A DNA stretch of 64,000 nucleotides from an uncultured Prevotellaceae bacterium (GTDB taxonomy: Bacteria; Bacteroidota; Bacteroidia; Bacteroidales; Bacteroidaceae). A model generated the notes under the pieces. The model saw nothing but the letters and a program-made list of their open reading frames with translations, did not search any database and was not told where the DNA came from. A program made the position numbers and the translations under genes. The stretch is taken from contig CADAOD010000014.1 of assembly GCA_902789415.1 (NCBI GenBank), forward strand, positions 1-64,000, read 5' to 3'. Positions 53,768 to 62,919 of this stretch are shown piece after piece (within the stretch, counting starts at the first letter, position 1; every line of letters starts with the position of its first letter).

Positions 53768-54688
53768 ATGGACAAGACAAAGATAAACGAGACGTTGCGC
53801 AGGAATGTGGCGCTGCTGTCGAAGCAATCGGAGCATGAGTTGGGCATGATGCCTGCCACGGTAGCACCGTTGCCATCGGTTGAGATGGTGAAGCGTATTG
53901 TGGCGCTGGTAAAGAACATCATCTTTCCGGATTACTTTGAGAAACGACAGCCCGACGAGGCGATACGTGCCTACCATATTGGTGTGGCCATGGAGGAGTT
54001 GACAACGCTGCTTACCAAGCAGATTGCTCACGGACTGCAATTCTGCGAGGACTGCGAGACTAACACCACCAAGGCGCAGGTGTATGCTGTAGCCGAGGAG
54101 AAGGCGCTGGAGTTTATTGATGCGCTGCCCGAGATAAAGCGACTGCTTTATACCGACATACAGGCGATGTTTGATAACGACCCTGCGGCACCTAACTTTG
54201 GCGAGGTGATATTCTGCTACCCATCGATGAACACGATGACGCACTACCGCATAGCGCATAAGCTGCACCAGTTGCAGGTGCCCGTTATCCCACGTATCAT
54301 TACAGAGCTGGCGCACAGCAAAACGGGTATCGACATACACCCAGGAGCTACGATTGGCGAGTACTTTGCCATCGACCATGGTACGGGTGTGGTTATCGGC
54401 GAAACGGCTATCATTGGCAACCACGTAACGCTGTATCAGGGTGTAACGCTGGGTGCTAAGAGCTTTAAGTACGATGAGAATGGAAATATGCTGAACATAC
54501 CACGACACCCTATTTTGGAGGACTATGTAACGGTATATTCGAATGCCTCAATCCTGGGACGTATCACTATCGGCCACCATTCGGTGATTGGAGGTAACAT
54601 CTGGATAACGCACAGCGTGCCGCCTTACTCGCGCATCCAGCAGAGTAAAGCTGTGGATGTAGCTTTCCAAGACGGAGCCGGAATATAA
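53768..54688 (+). CDS. cysE: Serine O-acetyltransferase
   Basis: The product is 306 residues. The C-terminal left-handed beta helix carries the serine acetyltransferase signatures HPGATIGEYFAIDHGTGVVIGETA and GNHVTLYQGVTLG (about 194-240), with a helical N-terminal half. It makes O-acetylserine for cysteine synthesis. It starts eight bases after the pantothenate kinase gene and converges on the minus-strand transporter, 13 bases away. Confidence 0.92.
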   Translation: MDKTKINETLRRNVALLSKQSEHELGMMPATVAPLPSVEMVKRIVALVKNIIFPDYFEKRQPDEAIRAYHIGVAMEELTTLLTKQIAHGLQFCEDCETNTTKAQVYAVAEEKALEFIDALPEIKRLLYTDIQAMFDNDPAAPNFGEVIFCYPSMNTMTHYRIAHKLHQLQVPVIPRIITELAHSKTGIDIHPGATIGEYFAIDHGTGVVIGETAIIGNHVTLYQGVTLGAKSFKYDENGNMLNIPRHPILEDYVTVYSNASILGRITIGHHSVIGGNIWITHSVPPYSRIQQSKAVDVAFQDGAGI

Positions 54689-54701
54689 TCCGTGCCTAAA
54701 A

Positions 54702-55970
54702 TTATTCTTTTTTCTTGCCGAATTCGGGATCGATTTTTAGTTGGCCCGAGACGATGTACGTCATCACGCAGCAGACTACTACGATGACGAAGAAGGCGCG
54801 ATAACCTACTGCCTCCTGCAGGGCGCCGGCAAACAGTCCGGGTATCATCATCGACAGGGCCATGAAGGCGGTACACAGAGCGTAATGCGCCGTTTTGTGC
54901 TCGCCCTGACTATAATATATAAGGTATAGCATATAGGCCGAGAAACCAAAACCGTAACCAAACTGCTCTAAGAAAATGCAGATGTTGATGATGAGCAGAC
55001 TGGTGGGCAGGGCGCACGAGAGATACACGTAAACCAAATCGGGGATGGTGATGGCCATTACCATAGGCCACAGCCAACGCTTAAGTCCGTCCTTGCTGGC
55101 AGCGATACCGCCCAGGATACCACCCAAAGTAAGACCGATAACACCTACGGTGCCCTGTACCATACCAAACTCTACATCGCTCAAACCAAGTCCGCCATTG
55201 GCCATCTTATCAACCAGGAACAGGGCCGAAACCTTAGCCAGCAATCCCTCAGGCATGCGATAAAACAGCATAAAGCAGATGCCAACCCATACCTGTGGTT
55301 TCTGGAAGAAGGTTACCAGGGTGTTCCAGAACTCGCTGATGATATCGGCAGCGGTCTTCTGTACACGATGGGCATCCTCGGTGGGGCGGGGAAGTGCCCA
55401 GCTGTGGTAGAGCCACAGGGCGATAAACAAGCCTGCAATGAGATAGAACACCAGGCTCCAGGCATAGCTGATGCTACGGGTGAGCACCTGCAGCACACCT
55501 GCCAAACCTACCAGCAGCCCCGAAGAGAAAATGGTGGCTATGCGATAGAACGTGGAGCGGATGCCCACAAAATAGGCCTGCTCGTGCTGCTCAAGTCCCA
55601 GCATGTAAAAACCATCGGCAGCAATATCGTGCGTGGCGCTGCTAAAGGCCAACAGCCAGAAGAAGCTGAGCGAGCCTTGCAGCCACAACGGGCCAGGGAT
55701 GGTGAATGCTACACCTGCCAGGGCGGCAGCTATCAGCACCTGCATGGCTAATATCCACCAACGCTTGGTGCGCAGCATATCAACAAACGGACTCCACAGG
55801 GGTTTGATAACCCAAGGCAGATAGAGCCACGAGGTGTACAGGGTGATGTCGGTATTCGACAAACCAAGGCGCTTGTAGATGATAACCGAGATGGTCATCA
55901 CAGCTACATAGGGAACGCCCTCTGCGAAATATAAGGTGGGCACCCAGGCCCAAGGGGAACGACTATTCAT
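54702..55970 (-). CDS. AmpG-like MFS transporter
   Basis: The product is 422 residues from MNSRSPWAW; a start seven codons upstream would translate heptamer repeats. Twelve hydrophobic segments are visible. The N-terminal pattern WVPTLYFAEGVPYVAV with LGLSNTDITLYTSWLYLPWVIKPLWSP resembles AmpG and acetyl-CoA-type (PAT) transporters, which import muropeptides or related solutes. The substrate is not determined. It lies 25 bases after the fusion protein gene, on the same strand. Confidence 0.82.
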   Translation of the reverse strand: MNSRSPWAWVPTLYFAEGVPYVAVMTISVIIYKRLGLSNTDITLYTSWLYLPWVIKPLWSPFVDMLRTKRWWILAMQVLIAAALAGVAFTIPGPLWLQGSLSFFWLLAFSSATHDIAADGFYMLGLEQHEQAYFVGIRSTFYRIATIFSSGLLVGLAGVLQVLTRSISYAWSLVFYLIAGLFIALWLYHSWALPRPTEDAHRVQKTAADIISEFWNTLVTFFQKPQVWVGICFMLFYRMPEGLLAKVSALFLVDKMANGGLGLSDVEFGMVQGTVGVIGLTLGGILGGIAASKDGLKRWLWPMVMAITIPDLVYVYLSCALPTSLLIINICIFLEQFGYGFGFSAYMLYLIYYSQGEHKTAHYALCTAFMALSMMIPGLFAGALQEAVGYRAFFVIVVVCCVMTYIVSGQLKIDPEFGKKKE

Positions 55971-55991
55971 TGAACATTGAATATTGAACAT
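55971..55991 (-). repeat. Heptamer repeat at transporter start
   Basis: Three plus-strand units TGAACAT, TGAATAT, TGAACAT just upstream of the transporter ATG. The same heptamer occurs at 57224-57251. Confidence 0.8.
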
Positions 55992-55999
55992 TATTTTTT

Positions 56000-58900
56000 T
56001 TAATCGTAGAGGCGCTGGATTTGGGCGCCACGATAATAGAACAGTAGGATATCATCGTAGGGGTGGCCTTGCTCGCCCATTACAGCGGCACCAATCTGGC
56101 ACAGACCAACACCGTGGCCCCAGCCCTTGCCGTGCAGTACGAATTTATCGCCGTCCTTCTCTACATCAAAGGCTGATGAGTAGAGGTGGCTCTCGCTGAG
56201 GGCGCGACGGATTTCCAACTCCTTACCGATGGTGAGGGTTTTCTTGGTACCTACAATCTTAAGTTTCCAGATACGACCGCTCTTACCACGCTCAACGGGG
56301 ATGAGGTCGGTAATGGTACCAAAGTCGATCTTCAGCTTGCGGTTTACCAGCTCCGACAGCTCCTGCTGGGTGTAACTTACCGTCCAACGATAGAAATCGG
56401 GGGTTTCCTGATCGAAATCGTTGAGCACCTGCGAGAGAATGTGCTTATCGTTAGTGTTACAGTAAGGATCGTGGAACGATACCAGATAAGGCTTGGGAGT
56501 GTTCTCCCAGCAATACTGGAACTCCTCGGTCTCGCCTCCGCAGCACTTTGAGAAACGGGCATCGCAAATCTCATCGCCATACATCAGCACCTGTCCGCGA
56601 GTCTGACTGATAGCCTCCTCAACATGGGTGTTGTTGGCGCGGGTAATGCCCTGATAGCGCTGGCAGTGGTCGTCGGCACATACATCAAAGATAGTATGGT
56701 CCTCGCGATCGTACCAGCGGATAAACTCCTGATCGCTCTTGGTGAACGAGAAGAAGTTGTCGCCTCCGCTCTCGTGCTGCTTGCGCTTCTCGATTTGTGC
56801 CAACAGCCATGAACGCGAGATAACAGCGTGGGCCTTAAGGAACTCAACACTCGAGGTACTACTCATCTCGCTCGAAATCACGCTGGTAAGATATTTCTCT
56901 ACGGGCAACTCGTTGATGGCCACAATCTTATCGGCCTCTACCACAATGCGCAGGGTGCCCTCGAAGGTCTGTGTTTCCTTGCGCTCCCAATGGAAGTTAA
57001 CACCAATAGTTACATCGTTGAGCGAGAACGAAGCATCATCAGATTGTGGGGTGAACGTGAGGTTACGATACTGATTGCCACGCCACAGGATACCGCCATC
57101 GCAGAACTCTACCACCTGATCGCCGGTAATCACCTCGCCCTTAGCCATGTAAGGCTTGTTAAGGCTGAACGAAATCTTCTCGCCGCTCACGATACCTACG
57201 GTAACGTTGGGCTCTTTCTTCATTGAACATTGACCATTGACCATTGAATTTTGGGCGGCCTGCAGCTTGTTGATGACCTGCTGGAGGGCATCGGGGTTGA
57301 GCGATACCTCGTTAAGGATGCCCAAGGCAATCTCGGGGGTGATGCGCTCGAAATCCTCCTTGCGTGGGGTTACAATAAAGCCAGCCATATCAAGTGCGCC
57401 TGGCGATATGATGTACTGCTCGCAGCCCTCCTTGTAATAACAGTCGGGGCGATGCTTTTCGCGGGGGAATACTACCGAATAGTAGTCGGCATCGTGGCGC
57501 CAGCTTACGATGTTGAGCATGGGCTCGGGCTCGCCTTCCTGTAAGGGCAGAGCCTCGTACAGGCGACGGAACAACTGCTCGTCGCCATACTGTGTTTTGC
57601 TGTGGATGAGCAGGGCGGGGCAGGGATACTCCTCGATGAGCGAGATGCTCTCCTCGTCGTTCAGGTTAACGATGGGCTTGAGGTTGCGCGACAGACGGCC
57701 CCATGCCATCTGTAGGGGCAGTACGCCCGATGTGCCTGCCTGGAAGTGGGCATGATCGGGAGCCGAGGCGCCACATTTTGGTCCGTTATAGAATACCATC
57801 ATCTGTGGATACTCGGTAAGCAGCTTATGAATTTCGCCATAGGCATGACGGATGAGCTGTGGCTCGTGTTTTACCGATGGGATGGTAAAGTGGATGGGCA
57901 GGATGGGGAAGGGGTTGACCAGCAGATCGTACTGACCGTCGATAGATTTCTTGACCTGCTCCTTGGGGCGATTCTGCTCGCACAGGAAACAGGGGCGCTC
58001 GGCCAGTGTTTTCTTGTCAATCTTAGCACCTGTTGATACGATGCGGGCAGGGTTAAACTGCACCTTCATGGTTGAGGTGCCTACTGCCAACTCGCGGGTT
58101 TTTACGTTGCGCAGGTCGTGGTAGCGCTTGCGGGCATCGTCCCACTTCTCCAACTGGCGGTTAAAGAATCGCATCAGGGGCGAGTCGTTCAGCAACTCCT
58201 GCTTGCCCAGCAGCATCTGCTGGCGCGCCATAATCTCAAGCGAGCGCAACTGATCCTTATACAGGTTGTTGGCGTTAATCTTATCGATTGAGAGGGCTGC
58301 ATCGCTATTGCCACCCCAGCGGCGACAGAGATAAAGCTCAGTGAAGATACGACCAATGCGGTAGTGGCGCGAGAAGATAAGGCCCAACGCATAATCCTCG
58401 CCATACGAGGTGTTGGGGAATCCTACCTGGCGCAGCAGTGGGGTAAAGAAGGCGCGTGGAGCACCCAGACCATTGATGCGCAGCGCATTGTTGGCACCAT
58501 TCTCATCGGTCCACTCAGCGTGGTCGATAAGTCCTGGTGGCAGGGTGTTCAGGTCGAAGTCGCACATGCGATACGAACCAATCACCATGGCTGCGTTCTG
58601 CTTGTAGAAGGTATCTACAATCTGCTGCAAGGTTTTGGGCGACGAGTACAGGTCGTCGCTATCCAGCTGCACAGCAAAGCGTCCGCAACGGTCGTCGTGT
58701 ATAGCCTCGTTCCAGCAGCCGCCAATACCCAAATCGTTACGCTCGGGTATGATGTGGATGAGTCGTTCGTCGTGGAAACCACGCAGCAGCTCGGTGGTCT
58801 TATCGGTAGAGTGGTTGTCAACCACAATCACATTATATTTAAACTTGGTTTTCTGGTTCAGAGCGCTGTTAACGGCATCGCAAATGGTTTTCTCGCGATT

Positions 58901-59674
58901 GTAAACAGGGATAACCACAGATGCCTCAACATCAAACTCCTGCTCGTTAAAGTCGGGTGTGCGATAGAACGTGGGGTCGATCTTGGCGCCGATGGCAGCC
59001 AGATGGTCGGTAGCAGCGTGTTCCATCTCAATCTGCACCTCGCGATTGCGTGGGTTTACGTAATCAAACTGTTTCTCGCCCGAGGCGCGGGTGTCGGTCT
59101 CCTGCTCGGTATAAAGCTTCTCGTTAATATGGAAGATGCGACCTTTGCGACTGAGGAACAGGCGCAGGGCGTAAACAGCGGCAAACTGGTAGGTGTGCAG
59201 GTTAGGCTGCGCGGCAAACTGGTGCAGCAAGCTGTTTTTTACCAGGATGAGCGAACCCAGATCGAAATCGTCGCGAACGCTACCTATCTGATAATCGATA
59301 ACAGGGTGGGGCTGCAGCTTGCCTTCAATCAGGTCGTAGTGGTCGGCATAAATCATCGCTGCATCCGAATCTGATGCGATGCGCAGCATGCGGTCGAGTG
59401 TGCCCTTGGGCATCTGTATCTGTCGTGGACGTATCTGCAGCAGGGCATATTCGGCCTTGGCATGCTGGGCAATGACCGATACGGTAGCGCTGCTGGTTAA
59501 ATCGTTTACTACTATTTGCTCGCAGTCTTTCAGGGCCTCGTCGTCGGCCTCGAAGGGTTGGCTTACCAGCAAACAGATATGTTGGATAGTCTTGCTACCC
59601 CTGATTTGCGCTACCACATCGCGCGCTGTATCAAGGTCGTTGCAAGGCAAAAAACAATCAATTTTTTCTCTCAT
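56000..59674 (-). CDS. Glycosyltransferase / DUF4922 HIT-like / SpoIID fusion
   Basis: The product is 1,224 residues. Residues 1-240 look like a degenerate GT-A domain. About 250-500 is a GT2 glycosyltransferase ([24 protein letters not shown] at 337-341). About 530-805 matches DUF4922, related to GDP-hexose phosphorylases, with HAHFQAG at 641-647. About 818-1,224 is a SpoIID/LytB domain, whose relatives act on peptidoglycan. The domains have differing expected locations, and there is no signal peptide, so cytoplasmic chemistry beside a wall-hydrolase-like domain is puzzling. Heptamer repeats lie at the last junction. Confidence 0.85.
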   Translation of the reverse strand: MREKIDCFLPCNDLDTARDVVAQIRGSKTIQHICLLVSQPFEADDEALKDCEQIVVNDLTSSATVSVIAQHAKAEYALLQIRPRQIQMPKGTLDRMLRIASDSDAAMIYADHYDLIEGKLQPHPVIDYQIGSVRDDFDLGSLILVKNSLLHQFAAQPNLHTYQFAAVYALRLFLSRKGRIFHINEKLYTEQETDTRASGEKQFDYVNPRNREVQIEMEHAATDHLAAIGAKIDPTFYRTPDFNEQEFDVEASVVIPVYNREKTICDAVNSALNQKTKFKYNVIVVDNHSTDKTTELLRGFHDERLIHIIPERNDLGIGGCWNEAIHDDRCGRFAVQLDSDDLYSSPKTLQQIVDTFYKQNAAMVIGSYRMCDFDLNTLPPGLIDHAEWTDENGANNALRINGLGAPRAFFTPLLRQVGFPNTSYGEDYALGLIFSRHYRIGRIFTELYLCRRWGGNSDAALSIDKINANNLYKDQLRSLEIMARQQMLLGKQELLNDSPLMRFFNRQLEKWDDARKRYHDLRNVKTRELAVGTSTMKVQFNPARIVSTGAKIDKKTLAERPCFLCEQNRPKEQVKKSIDGQYDLLVNPFPILPIHFTIPSVKHEPQLIRHAYGEIHKLLTEYPQMMVFYNGPKCGASAPDHAHFQAGTSGVLPLQMAWGRLSRNLKPIVNLNDEESISLIEEYPCPALLIHSKTQYGDEQLFRRLYEALPLQEGEPEPMLNIVSWRHDADYYSVVFPREKHRPDCYYKEGCEQYIISPGALDMAGFIVTPRKEDFERITPEIALGILNEVSLNPDALQQVINKLQAAQNSMVNGQCSMKKEPNVTVGIVSGEKISFSLNKPYMAKGEVITGDQVVEFCDGGILWRGNQYRNLTFTPQSDDASFSLNDVTIGVNFHWERKETQTFEGTLRIVVEADKIVAINELPVEKYLTSVISSEMSSTSSVEFLKAHAVISRSWLLAQIEKRKQHESGGDNFFSFTKSDQEFIRWYDREDHTIFDVCADDHCQRYQGITRANNTHVEEAISQTRGQVLMYGDEICDARFSKCCGGETEEFQYCWENTPKPYLVSFHDPYCNTNDKHILSQVLNDFDQETPDFYRWTVSYTQQELSELVNRKLKIDFGTITDLIPVERGKSGRIWKLKIVGTKKTLTIGKELEIRRALSESHLYSSAFDVEKDGDKFVLHGKGWGHGVGLCQIGAAVMGEQGHPYDDILLFYYRGAQIQRLYD
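57224..57251 (-). repeat. Heptamer repeat inside the fusion gene
   Basis: Four plus-strand units: TGAACAT, TGACCAT, TGACCAT, TGAATTT. On the coding strand they end in an ATG (Met818) that starts the SpoIID part. Confidence 0.85.
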
Positions 59675-59753
59675 TACGTGATATTAGTGATTTATTAAAG
59701 CGCAAAATTCGTAATATTTTCCGAGAAAACCAAATAATTTGAGGAAATTTTTC

Positions 59754-59761
59754 TAACTTTG
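59754..59761 (+). promoter_or_regulatory. Probable promoter of rlmN
   Basis: TAACTTTG matches the -7 box; a TTTG upstream is at non-standard spacing. It lies 17 bases before the ATG. Confidence 0.55.
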
Positions 59762-59777
59762 CACCCAAAAAGTAAAG

Positions 59778-60815
59778 ATGTACGACGAAAAGAAGGTATT
59801 ATTAGGCATGCAACCTGGCGAATTGCAGCAAGTGGTGGCCGAACTGGGAATGCCCAAGTTTACCGCCGCTCAGATAGCCAAGTGGCTCTACCAGCAGCAT
59901 GTTGGTAGCATTGCCGATATGACCAACCTGTCGAAGGCTAACCGTGAAAAACTGGCCGAGCAGTACGAGGTGGGCACTATGGCGCCTATCGACTGTCAGC
60001 GTTCGGTAGATGGAACCATCAAATATCTGTTCCCTACCCGTAGTGGCAAGTTTGTTGAGACGGTGTATATACCAGACGGTGACAGAGCCACGCTGTGCGT
60101 ATCGTGCCAGGTGGGTTGTAAAATGAATTGCTTGTTCTGTCAGACTGGTAAACAGGGTTTTGAGGGCAGTTTGACTGCTGCCGATATCCTGAACCAGATA
60201 TACTCGCTGCCCGAGCGCGACGAACTTACAAACATTGTGTTTATGGGTCAGGGCGAGCCGATGGATAACTTGGACGCTATCCTGCAGGCCACCCAGGTGC
60301 TTACTGCCGATTGGGGCTACGCCTGGAGTCCGCGACGCATCACCGTATCGAGCGTGGGTGTGAAGAACAAGCTGAAGCGATTCCTGGACGAGAGTGAGTG
60401 CCACGTGGCTATATCGATGCACTCGCCACTGCCCGAACAGCGCAAGATGCTGATGCCTGCCGAGAAACAGATGTCGATTACCGAGGTGGTCGATCTGCTG
60501 AAGCAGTACGACTTCTCGCACCAGCGCCGTTGCTCGTTTGAGTACATCTGCTTTGCCGGACTGAACGACACCACCATGCATGCCCGTGAGATAGTAAAAC
60601 TGGTGCGTGGATTGGACTGTCGTGTAAACTTAATTCGATTCCACGAGATACCTGGTGTGGATTTGCCTGGAGCTGACGAGAAGCGCATGGAAGCCCTGCG
60701 CGACTATCTGACTGCCCATGGCGTGTTTACCACCATCCGTGCCAGTCGTGGTCAAGATATTTTTGCCGCTTGCGGCCTGTTATCAACAGCAAAAAAACAA
60801 CAAGAAAATGGATAA
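59778..60815 (+). CDS. rlmN: RlmN 23S rRNA / tRNA adenine-C2 methyltransferase
   Basis: The product is 345 residues. It carries the radical-SAM motif CKMNCLFC (Cys-x3-Cys-x2-Cys) near residue 120, GQGEPMDN near residue 159 and the C-terminal FTTIRASRGQDIFAACGQL-type segment with the Cys that takes the methyl group. It methylates A2503 in 23S rRNA and A37 in some tRNAs. The stop overlaps the pdxA start by eight bases. Confidence 0.95.
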   Translation: MYDEKKVLLGMQPGELQQVVAELGMPKFTAAQIAKWLYQQHVGSIADMTNLSKANREKLAEQYEVGTMAPIDCQRSVDGTIKYLFPTRSGKFVETVYIPDGDRATLCVSCQVGCKMNCLFCQTGKQGFEGSLTAADILNQIYSLPERDELTNIVFMGQGEPMDNLDAILQATQVLTADWGYAWSPRRITVSSVGVKNKLKRFLDESECHVAISMHSPLPEQRKMLMPAEKQMSITEVVDLLKQYDFSHQRRCSFEYICFAGLNDTTMHAREIVKLVRGLDCRVNLIRFHEIPGVDLPGADEKRMEALRDYLTAHGVFTTIRASRGQDIFAACGLLSTAKKQQENG

Positions 60816-61842
60816 GAAAATTCGCGTGGCAATCACGCATGGCGACACCAACGGCATTGGTTATGAGGTGATACTTCGTGCATTCGAAGACCCCATGATG
60901 CTGGATATGTGTACACCTATCATTTATGGTTCGCCCAAAGCCGCAGCCTTTCACCGTAAGGCTATGGAGATAGAAACCCAGTATAGCATTATTAACGACG
61001 CTGCCGATGCCAAGGACGGGCGTGTGAACCTGTTGGCTGCCTACGACGAGGAGGTGAAGGTAGAGTTCGGACAGCCCACCGACGAGTCGGATAAGGCTGC
61101 CAAGGCTGTGATGCAGCGCGTAAAAGAGGATATGCCTAAGCACCTGTTTGATGTGCTGGTGTTGGGCCCCGTGGTGCCAAACGCCAATCCTAATCGCGAC
61201 GAAAAGCCCCTTACCATCATGCTCAGCGAGCGTATCCGTATCGGACTGCTTACCAACCATCTGCCTATCAAGGAGGTGGCTCAGAGCATCAGCTCCGAGA
61301 AGATTGTTGAGAAGGGTAGCATCTTCTTTAAGAGCTTGAAGCGCGATTTCCGTGTAAACAATCCCCGTGTGGCTGTGCTGGCGCTGAACCCACAGCCTGG
61401 TACCGAGGAGGAGCAGATCATAGCTCCTGCCATTGCCGAGCTGGAGAAGCAGGGCATGATGGCCTTTGGTCCCTATGCTGCCGAGGAGTTTTTTGCCAAC
61501 AACCAGTACGAGCAGTTTGATGGTGTGCTGGCTATGTACGACGATCAGGGCACACTGCCATTCAATGCCCTTTCGACCGAATATGGTGTAAAGCTGAAGG
61601 CTGGTATGACAGCTATCTGCACCACACCTGTCCACGGTCCTGAGTTCGAAATGGCAGGCAAAGGCTTAGCCGATGCCACATCGTTGCGCCACGCCATTTA
61701 TACAGCAGTAGATATGTATCGCCATCGTATCGCTTACGATGAGCCATTGGCTAATCCGCTGCCAAAACTGTATCACGAGAAGCGTGAGGATGGCGACAAG
61801 GCTCGTTTCCAGATGCCTCGTGCCAAGGATATCTTTAAGTAA
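60808..61842 (+). CDS. pdxA: 4-hydroxythreonine-4-phosphate dehydrogenase PdxA
   Basis: The product is 344 residues from MDKKIRVAITHGD; the longer frame from 60718 reads back inside rlmN. The N-terminal AITHGDTNGIGYEV loop and the C-terminal TPVHGPEFEMAGKGLADATSLRHAI, with a metal-binding His, are characteristic. It oxidises 4-phosphohydroxy-threonine in vitamin B6 synthesis. It overlaps rlmN by eight bases, and the flippase-like gene starts eight bases after its stop. Confidence 0.92.
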   Translation: MDKKIRVAITHGDTNGIGYEVILRAFEDPMMLDMCTPIIYGSPKAAAFHRKAMEIETQYSIINDAADAKDGRVNLLAAYDEEVKVEFGQPTDESDKAAKAVMQRVKEDMPKHLFDVLVLGPVVPNANPNRDEKPLTIMLSERIRIGLLTNHLPIKEVAQSISSEKIVEKGSIFFKSLKRDFRVNNPRVAVLALNPQPGTEEEQIIAPAIAELEKQGMMAFGPYAAEEFFANNQYEQFDGVLAMYDDQGTLPFNALSTEYGVKLKAGMTAICTTPVHGPEFEMAGKGLADATSLRHAIYTAVDMYRHRIAYDEPLANPLPKLYHEKREDGDKARFQMPRAKDIFK

Positions 61843-61850
61843 CGCTTGTA

Positions 61851-62855
61851 ATGAATAAGAAATACCAGAACGGTTTTTTTATATTTGGCATCTTGGTGCT
61901 TATCATCATGGCCTCGCAGCTCGACTTCGGTCAGGCTTGGCAAGGCATACAGCATGCCGGCTATTGGTTCGTAGCTGTACTTGTGCTATGGGCTTTTCTT
62001 TATATAATGAACACCGCCTCGTGGTATCTCATTATCAATACCATCGGTAACGAGATAGGTGTGTGCCGTAAGTGTAAGGTGGGCTTCTGGTGGCTCTATA
62101 AGATTACCATCTCGGCCTTTGCACTCAACTATGCCACGCCTGGCGGACTGATGGGTGGTGAGCCCTATCGCATCATGTCGCTGTCGCCAAAGTTGGGCAC
62201 CCAGCGCGCCTCATCGTCGGTCATCCTGTATGTGATGACCCATATCTATAGTCACTTCTGGTTCTGGTTGCTCAGCGTACCTCTTTATATTATTACACAG
62301 AAGATGACGCCGCTGACCTACATCCTGCTGCCTATTATTGCAGGTGTGGCTTCGTTGACCATCTGGTTCTTCTTGCGTGGCTACAAGCGCGGTATTGCCA
62401 TGACGGGTATGAACATCCTGAGTCATTTCCCGATGGTGAAGAAGTGGGCAGGTCCCTTTATCGAGCGCAACCATGAGAAATTGGCCGAGGTGGACGAGCA
62501 GATAGCTGCCCTGCACAACCAGAACCCACGTACGTTTAAGTTGGCGGTGGTGCTCGAACTGCTGTGCCGTTTGGCCTCTACGTTCGAAATCTATTTTATC
62601 CTGCTGGTAATCATGCCTGGGGTAACCATTCCGCAGTGCATCCTCATCTACGCATTCACCACGTTGTTTGCCAATATGCTGTTCTTTATGCCCCTGCAAC
62701 TGGGTGGTCGCGAGGGTGGATTCCTGATGAGTACCGAGGGCTTGAGCATGACGGCTAATGCTGGTATTTTCGTTGCCCTGCTGGTGCGCCTGCGCGAACT
62801 GATATGGACGGCTATCGGACTGCTTTTAATCAAGTTGGACAAAAAAGAAAAGTAA
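61851..62855 (+). CDS. Flippase-like membrane protein (LPG synthase TM family)
   Basis: The product is 334 residues with about eight hydrophobic segments. The NYATPGGLMGGEPYRIM motif near residue 95 and FMPLQLGGREGGF near residue 285 match the membrane domain shared with lysyl-phosphatidylglycerol synthases (UPF0104). Stand-alone members are thought to act on lipids or as flippases. There is no aminoacyl-transferase domain, so lysine transfer is not expected. It is probably co-transcribed with pdxA. Confidence 0.82.
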   Translation: MNKKYQNGFFIFGILVLIIMASQLDFGQAWQGIQHAGYWFVAVLVLWAFLYIMNTASWYLIINTIGNEIGVCRKCKVGFWWLYKITISAFALNYATPGGLMGGEPYRIMSLSPKLGTQRASSSVILYVMTHIYSHFWFWLLSVPLYIITQKMTPLTYILLPIIAGVASLTIWFFLRGYKRGIAMTGMNILSHFPMVKKWAGPFIERNHEKLAEVDEQIAALHNQNPRTFKLAVVLELLCRLASTFEIYFILLVIMPGVTIPQCILIYAFTTLFANMLFFMPLQLGGREGGFLMSTEGLSMTANAGIFVALLVRLRELIWTAIGLLLIKLDKKEK

Positions 62856-62903
62856 TAAGCGTTAAAATTCTGCCAAAATTGCAGATGTTTCAGAAAAAAT
62901 ATG

Positions 62904-62911
62904 TAATTTTG
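62904..62911 (+). promoter_or_regulatory. Probable promoter of the activator gene
   Basis: TAATTTTG matches the -7 box, nine bases before the ATG at 62920, so the 5' leader would be very short. Confidence 0.5.
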
Positions 62912-62919
62912 TCAGCTCA

